NCBI GenBank assembly: GCA_046262175.1
Contig: JBHENF010000022.1
Coordinates: 1 to 19,512, forward strand
Reading direction: 5' to 3'
DNA length: 19,512 nt
Origin: RYN-124 sp046262175
GTDB taxonomy: Bacteria; Actinomycetota; Actinomycetes; Mycobacteriales; SCTD01
Each line of letters starts with the position of its first letter. Within the stretch, counting starts at the first letter, position 1. Of the stretch, positions 15,981 through 19,512 are shown in pieces. The notes under the pieces are model-generated. The model saw nothing but the letters and a program-made list of their open reading frames with translations. It searched no databases and was not told the DNA's origin. The position numbers and the translations under genes are program-made.

Positions 15981-16096
15981 CCCCGGTCGCCCGCACGCGA
16001 TGCATCCGCCTCGGGCCGCCGACCGCTGCCGCCCCGGCCGCTCGCACGCGATGCATCCGCCTCGGGCCGCCGACCGCTGCCGCCCAGTCCGCTCGC
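15981..16096. repeat. 51-bp tandem repeat, about 2.2 copies, each with GATGCATC
   Basis: The bases 15981-16031 recur at 16032-16082 with two differences, and a third partial copy breaks off at about 16096. The palindrome GATGCATC is at 15999-16006 and 16050-16057. The repeat fills most of the gap between the rpsA terminator and the DUF559 gene; no gene is seen in it. Confidence 0.85.
15990..16013 (+). repeat. Left arm of a 24-bp inverted repeat flanking the DUF559 gene
   Basis: Perfect reverse complement of 17181-17204 over 24 bases. A second left copy at 16041-16064 differs at one base. The core is GATGCATC. Confidence 0.85.
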
Positions 16097-16124
16097 GCTG
16101 AACCGCGCGTGGTCCCCACCCGGG

Positions 16125-16136
16125 TGGATGCATCCA
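16125..16136. promoter_or_regulatory. 12-bp perfect palindrome at the 5' end of the DUF559 gene
   Basis: TGGATGCATCCA reads the same on both strands and contains the third GATGCATC copy (16127-16134). The ATG at 16128 lies inside it. It could be an operator for the adjacent wHTH-nuclease protein; this is inference. Confidence 0.45.
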
Positions 16137-17165
16137 CAGATCGACCTCGGGTCGGCGCGCGGCCTGCGGGACATGCGCAGGCTCGCGGGCATGGACGCCA
16201 GGCTCGACCTCATCGGCCGCCGGACGCAGGGCCTGCTCACGCCCGCGATGCTGCGGCAAGCCGGACTCCGCCCGGAGCTGCTCTCTCGCGCGGCCGCCGC
16301 GGGGGACCTCGTACGGCTCCGCCACGGCGTCTACGCAGCACCCGATGCGGCACCCCTGCCTCGGTACGTTGTCGACGGCAGCGGGGTCTCGCCGCTGTAC
16401 GTCCGCCACGTCCGTGCTGTCCTGCTCAGCCTCGGACGAGGGGTGGCAGCGCGACTGCGGACGGCGGCGGCGCTGTACGGCTGGGCGCTGCTTCGGGAGC
16501 CGACCCGGACGGTCGAGGTGGCGGTACGACACGGCCGTGGGCGCGTGAGCGCGACCGGCGTGCACGTCAGTCAGCACCGCGTCCTGGACGCGCAGCCAGT
16601 GGCCGCCGTCGCCGGACGGGATCCGCTGATGGTCACGTCGCCACTCCGGACGGTGCTCGACGCTATGCGCGAGCTGCCTCGCGCGGAGGCCCTGGCCCTC
16701 TGCGACAGTGCCTTGCGTGCCCGGCACGTGGGCGTGGAGGAGCTTGTGCGCGAGGCTGCCGCCTGCCCAGGCGCACGTGCAGCCGCTCGCGCCCGCGAGG
16801 TGGTCGGCCTGTGCGACCCCGCCTGCGGATCGGTGCTGGAGAGCCTGACCCGGCTTCGCATGCACGATGCGGGCCTGGACGGGTTCAGGACGCAGGCAGT
16901 GCTGCGGCGGTGGCCCGAGCTGCGTGTCGACTTCTGCTTCGACCGCGAGCGGCTCGTGGTCGAGGTGGACGGCCAGAAGTGGCACCCGGATCCTGCGGTC
17001 GACCGGCAGCGGGACAACGTGCTGGCCGCGCTGGGCTGGCGGGTCCTCCGGTTCACCTGGGATGAGGTGGTGCATGCGTGGCCGGCCGTGCTGGCACAGC
17101 TGCAGGAGGCGCTCGGCAGGGAAGGCATCCACCTTGCGGCGTCGCCCGCGCGGGCGGCTGCCTGA
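16128..17165 (+). CDS. AbiEi-like winged-helix + DUF559 (Vsr/PD-(D/E)XK-type) endonuclease-domain protein
   Basis: A protein of 345 residues from ATG 16128, or 324 from ATG 16191 (MDARLDLIGRRTQGLL), which may be the true start; neither has a good ribosome-binding site. The N-terminal part resembles the winged helix of AbiEi-type antitoxin/transcriptional regulators (LLTPAMLRQAGL ... LVRLRHGVYAAP). The middle matches the linker common to this family (TSPLRTVLDAMREL). The C-terminal DUF559 domain carries the nuclease-like motif: Glu in SVLESLTRL, Asp268 in RVDFCF, Glu279 and Asp281 in LVVEVDGQKWH, then DRQRDNVLAALGWRVLRFTWDEV. All likely metal ligands are present, so it may be active. No partner toxin or methyltransferase adjoins it. 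It sits between rpsA and coaE, flanked by inverted repeats. Its biological role is unknown. Confidence 0.85.
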   Translation: MHPQIDLGSARGLRDMRRLAGMDARLDLIGRRTQGLLTPAMLRQAGLRPELLSRAAAAGDLVRLRHGVYAAPDAAPLPRYVVDGSGVSPLYVRHVRAVLLSLGRGVAARLRTAAALYGWALLREPTRTVEVAVRHGRGRVSATGVHVSQHRVLDAQPVAAVAGRDPLMVTSPLRTVLDAMRELPRAEALALCDSALRARHVGVEELVREAAACPGARAAARAREVVGLCDPACGSVLESLTRLRMHDAGLDGFRTQAVLRRWPELRVDFCFDRERLVVEVDGQKWHPDPAVDRQRDNVLAALGWRVLRFTWDEVVHAWPAVLAQLQEALGREGIHLAASPARAAA

Positions 17166-17180
17166 ACCCGCGTTGCAGCG

Positions 17181-17204
17181 CGAGGCGGATGCATCGCGTG
17201 CGGG
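17181..17204 (-). repeat. Right arm of the 24-bp inverted repeat
   Basis: Perfect inverted copy of 15990-16013, lying between the DUF559 stop (17165) and coaE (17246). It contains the fourth GATGCATC (17188-17195). Confidence 0.85.
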
Positions 17205-17233
17205 GAGGCCAGGCGGCGCCCGGCTCGCGCGCA

Positions 17234-17239
17234 TAGGGT
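17234..17239 (+). promoter_or_regulatory. -10 element of coaE (leaderless arrangement)
   Basis: TAGGGT ends six bases before the coaE GTG at 17246, the same geometry as at polA. No Shine-Dalgarno sequence is visible. Confidence 0.45.
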
Positions 17240-17245
17240 CGCGGC

Positions 17246-17857
17246 GTGCTGAAGGTGGGGCTGACCGGCGGGATCGGGGCGGGCAAGTCCTCCGTCAGCC
17301 GGCTGCTCGCCGAGCGCGGTGCCGTGATCATCGACGCGGATCTGATCGCGCGGCAGGTCGTCGCCGAGGGCACCCCCGGCCTCGCCGCCATCATCGACGC
17401 GTTCGGCACCGATGTGATCAAGAACGGGAAGCTCGACCGCGCGGCGCTGGGGAAGCGGGTCTTCGCCGACCCTGAGCAGCTCGCCCGCCTCAACGCGATC
17501 GTCCACCCGCTCGTTGGTGCGGAAACGGCGCGGCAGACGGAGGCGGCCGGCGAGGCGGCGGTGGTCGTGTACGACGTGCCGCTGCTCGTCGAGAACGGCC
17601 TGCAGTCGCTGTACGACGTGGTGGTCGTCGTGGCGGCGCAGCCGGAGACCCAGCTGGCCCGGCTGGTGGAGCAGCGGGGGATGAGCGAGCAGGACGCCCG
17701 CGCCCGGATCGCAGCTCAGCGGCCCTTGGCCGACAAGCTCGCGGTGGCCACGTACGTGATCGACAACGACGGCCCGCGGGAGGCGCTCGAGCCGCAGGTG
17801 GACGCGGTGTGGACAGCCATGAGTAGCCGGACGGCTACACGCAGTTTCGACCCGTAG
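17246..17857 (+). CDS. coaE: Dephospho-CoA kinase
   Basis: Catalyses the last step of coenzyme A synthesis, ATP-dependent phosphorylation of the 3'-OH of dephospho-CoA. It has 203 residues, the normal single-domain length; the extra C-terminal UPF0157 domain found in mycobacterial CoaE is absent. The P-loop GGIGAGKS is at residues 8-15, followed by VIIDADLIARQVV (the catalytic Asp region), LARLNAIVHPLV and VVYDVPLLVENG (dephospho-CoA and lid contacts), and ARIAAQRPLADK (Arg-containing lid). The start is the GTG at 17246, supported by VLKVGLTGGIGAGKS at the N-terminus and by a TAGGGT -10 six bases upstream. In many actinobacteria coaE directly follows rpsA; here the DUF559 cassette separates them. 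Confidence 0.96.
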   Translation: MLKVGLTGGIGAGKSSVSRLLAERGAVIIDADLIARQVVAEGTPGLAAIIDAFGTDVIKNGKLDRAALGKRVFADPEQLARLNAIVHPLVGAETARQTEAAGEAAVVVYDVPLLVENGLQSLYDVVVVVAAQPETQLARLVEQRGMSEQDARARIAAQRPLADKLAVATYVIDNDGPREALEPQVDAVWTAMSSRTATRSFDP

Positions 17858-17872
17858 GCCCCGGGTAGTACG

Positions 17873-17878
17873 TAGCGT
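17873..17878 (+). promoter_or_regulatory. -10 element of the secreted protein gene (leaderless arrangement)
   Basis: TAGCGT ends seven bases before the GTG at 17886, and no Shine-Dalgarno sequence lies between. TAGTAC just upstream (17866-17871) is an alternative hexamer. Confidence 0.4.
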
Positions 17879-17885
17879 CCTGTTC

Positions 17886-19049
17886 GTGCCCCTCCGCGAC
17901 GCTGCCGCCCGCTTCACCCGCGAAGTCTCTCTCGCGTCCGCGGCTGTCCTCCTGCTCGGCCTCGGCGCCGCCGGCCAGGTCAGCGCGCCGCCGACCGAGC
18001 AGGTGAGCGCGACGCTCGCGTCCGATGCCGCGCCGGCGAAGGCGCCCCGGGTCGCGCCGCGGCCGGCCCCCGTCCACGGCCGCCCGCCCGTCGCCGCGGC
18101 GCCTACGCACCAGGCCCGGAAGGCAACGCCGAAGCAGCCGGCGGCGGAGCCGGCGCCGCCCGTGGAGCGCTGGCTGCCGACCGGCACCGGGATGTGGATC
18201 CACGACTGGACTCGTACCGAGGGCGGTCACGCGCCGCAGGTCGTCGCCCGGGCGCAGGCGACCGGCCTGAGCCACCTGTTCGTCCAGACGGGCAGCAGCA
18301 AGAAGGGCTGGATCGGCCAGGAGGTGCTCAGCCAGCTGCTGCCGGCCACGTCAGGGACCGACATCAAGGTGATCGCCTGGGACTTCCCGAAGCTGGTCGA
18401 CCCCGAGAACGACGCACGCCGGCTCGCGAAGGCAGCGTGGTGGCGCCGTCCCGGCGTCCCGATGGTCGCGGCGGTGGCGCCGGACATCGAGACGCTGTCC
18501 GAGGGCACGCACGCCAGCCGGGACTCGATCAACCGGTACTACCGGACGCTGCGCGCGGAGCTGCCTGCTCGCGTGGCGATCCTGTCGACGGTGCCGTGGC
18601 CGAGCGAGAAGCGCATCACGCGCTACCCCTACACCCGCACGGCGCTGTACGCGGACGCGTTCATCCCGATGGCGTACTGGTACAACCGCTCGCCCGCGCA
18701 GGTGACGGCCACGTCGATGGAGGTCCTGCGCAGGTACGGCAAGCCGGTGTTCCCCGTCGGCCAGGGCTACGACGGCCGGCTCGACGCGCCCTACCTGGCG
18801 GCCGACCCCACGCCCGGCAAGAGCGTCGACGCGTTCGTGTTCGCCGCGCGCGCCGCGGGCGCCGGCTCGCTCAGCCTCTGGTCGTGGCAGACGACCGGAG
18901 CGCGGCAGTGGGAGGCCCTGCAGCGAGCCTCGGGCCGCAACGTCCCGCCGGCGGCGGTCCCTGTCGTCCCGCAGGCGCCTCCCGCGCAGAGGCCGAAGCA
19001 GAAGGCCGACAAGCCCGGCTGGCACCCGGGCAAGGGCGCGTCGCGCTGA
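17886..19049 (+). CDS. Secreted or membrane-anchored protein with TIM-barrel, glycoside-hydrolase-like domain
   Basis: 387 residues, not assigned to a named family. A hydrophobic segment (about residues 15-33) acts as a signal peptide or anchor. Residues 34-97 form an Ala/Pro-rich linker. Residues 98-355 look like a (beta/alpha)8 barrel: GMWIHDWTRTEGG (102 onward) as strand 1, THLFVQ-like SHLFVQTGSS, DIKVIAWDFPKL, VAAVAPDIET with Asp200 and Glu202, RVAILSTVPWPS, ADAFIPMAYWYNRS, GKPVFPVGQGYDGR and GSLSLWSWQTTG. This order of strands ending in acidic or aromatic residues is what glycoside-hydrolase-like extracellular domains show; catalytic activity is not proven. The tail is Pro/Lys-rich and basic. 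The GTG start at 17886 follows a TAGCGT hexamer by seven bases. Confidence 0.75.
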   Translation: MPLRDAAARFTREVSLASAAVLLLGLGAAGQVSAPPTEQVSATLASDAAPAKAPRVAPRPAPVHGRPPVAAAPTHQARKATPKQPAAEPAPPVERWLPTGTGMWIHDWTRTEGGHAPQVVARAQATGLSHLFVQTGSSKKGWIGQEVLSQLLPATSGTDIKVIAWDFPKLVDPENDARRLAKAAWWRRPGVPMVAAVAPDIETLSEGTHASRDSINRYYRTLRAELPARVAILSTVPWPSEKRITRYPYTRTALYADAFIPMAYWYNRSPAQVTATSMEVLRRYGKPVFPVGQGYDGRLDAPYLAADPTPGKSVDAFVFAARAAGAGSLSLWSWQTTGARQWEALQRASGRNVPPAAVPVVPQAPPAQRPKQKADKPGWHPGKGASR

Positions 19050-19074
19050 CCCGGTTCTTGTCGGACCCCGCACG

Positions 19075-19080
19075 TACCGT
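19075..19080 (+). promoter_or_regulatory. -10 element of uvrB (leaderless arrangement)
   Basis: TACCGT ends six bases before the GTG at 19087, as at polA and coaE. The GGAG at 19081-19084 is too close to the GTG to act as a ribosome-binding site. Confidence 0.45.
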
Positions 19081-19086
19081 GGAGTC

Positions 19087-19512
19087 GTGCCCGCACCCGT
19101 AGCCCACGCGCACGCCGCCAAGCCCATCGTGCCGCGGCTGGCGACCGACCTGCGCCGGTCCACGCGCCGGTTCGAGGTGGTCAGCGACTTCGCGCCGAGC
19201 GGCGACCAGCCGACCGCGATCGCCGACCTCGAGCGGCGGCTGCAGGACGGGCAGCCGGACGTCGTGCTGCTCGGCGCCACCGGCACCGGCAAGAGCGCGA
19301 CCACCGCCTGGCTGGTGGAGCAGGTGCAGCGCCCGACGCTGGTGATGGCGCCCAACAAGACGCTGGCCGCCCAGCTCGCCAATGAGTTCCGCGAGCTGCT
19401 CCCGCACAACGCGGTGGAGTACTTCGTCAGCTACTACGACTACTACCAGCCCGAGGCCTACGTCCCGCAGACCGACACCTACATCGAGAAGGACTCGAGC
19501 ATCAACGAGGAG
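19087..19512 (+). CDS. uvrB: Excinuclease ABC subunit B (3' end outside window)
   Basis: DNA-damage-recognition helicase of nucleotide excision repair; only the first 142 codons are in the window. FEVVSDFAPSGDQPTAIADL is the UvrB N-terminal Q-motif-like signature. Walker A GATGTGKSAT follows, then VMAPNKTLAAQLANEFREL (motif Ia) and the beta-hairpin region VEYFVSYYDYYQPEAYVP with its run of tyrosines that probe the DNA. The start is set at GTG 19087 from the -10 position. A GTG at 19129 (14 codons later) would remove an Ala-rich extension and is a fair alternative, since most UvrB proteins begin near there. Confidence 0.95.
   Translation, partial: MPAPVAHAHAAKPIVPRLATDLRRSTRRFEVVSDFAPSGDQPTAIADLERRLQDGQPDVVLLGATGTGKSATTAWLVEQVQRPTLVMAPNKTLAAQLANEFRELLPHNAVEYFVSYYDYYQPEAYVPQTDTYIEKDSSINEE

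Noticed and set aside
15981..16096. Possible CRISPR array.
   Set aside because: Units are directly adjacent with no variable spacers, there are only about two copies, and no cas gene is near.
14222..16240. A 672-codon open minus-strand frame across rpsA that includes the 51-bp repeats.
   Set aside because: Antisense shadow of rpsA; the Leu/Asp/Val-rich product has no recognisable fold, and the repeat stays open only because 51 is a multiple of three.
16128..17165. Calling the DUF559 gene half of a toxin-antitoxin pair.
   Set aside because: No adjacent small partner gene exists; the wHTH and nuclease-like parts are in one protein, so a two-gene system is not supported here.
17823..17838. Six-base-pair hairpin (GTAGCC / GGCTAC) near the coaE end as a terminator.
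   Set aside because: Short, inside the coding region and without a T-tract; better explained as chance.

Overview
The window is chromosomal DNA from a high-GC actinomycete. The base composition is strongly GC-rich, GTG and TTG starts are common, and the backbone polA - rpsA - coaE - uvrB is the order known from Mycobacterium and many other Actinomycetes. I would not go below class level; the Pol I and S1 sequences are of ordinary actinobacterial type. All calls were made by reading the sequence, with no database search.

Layout. (1) 1-1430: the last two genes of a branched-chain amino acid ABC importer (livG, cut by the window edge, then livF). (2) 1557-3474: a DUF554 membrane protein (-), a GNAT acetyltransferase (+) and a PaaI/MenI-like hotdog thioesterase (-). 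(3) 3501-6741: polA, followed after one base by a small P-loop kinase-like gene. (4) 6826-13384: a carbohydrate-type ABC importer (lipoprotein, double ATPase, permease) in overlapping or closely spaced genes, preceded by a promoter with a LacI-type operator-like palindrome. It ends with a large surface protein built on two arrays of 14-residue (double heptad) Leu/Gly repeats. (5) 13413-15916: a SAM methyltransferase (-) and rpsA (+), divergent, sharing what looks like a symmetric -10 element. rpsA has a structured leader that could hide its ribosome-binding site, and a strong terminator. (6) 15981-17204: a cassette-like block between rpsA and coaE carrying a wHTH + DUF559 nuclease-type gene, framed by 24-base inverted repeats and containing four copies of the palindrome GATGCATC. 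(7) 17246-19512: coaE, a secreted or anchored TIM-barrel-like protein, and the 5' part of uvrB.

Functional threads. The genome-maintenance and translation genes (polA, rpsA, coaE, uvrB) form the conserved core. The importers, the repeat-rich surface protein, the nuclease cassette and the secreted protein look accessory. Five starts (polA, methyltransferase, coaE, the secreted protein and uvrB) have no clear Shine-Dalgarno sequence. Each has a TANNNT-like -10 hexamer 6-7 bases before a GTG, the arrangement expected for leaderless mRNAs.

The most unusual item is the DUF559 cassette with its repeated GATGCATC palindromes. Next come the Leu/Gly heptad-repeat protein placed directly behind a sugar-type permease, and the rpsA leader fold.
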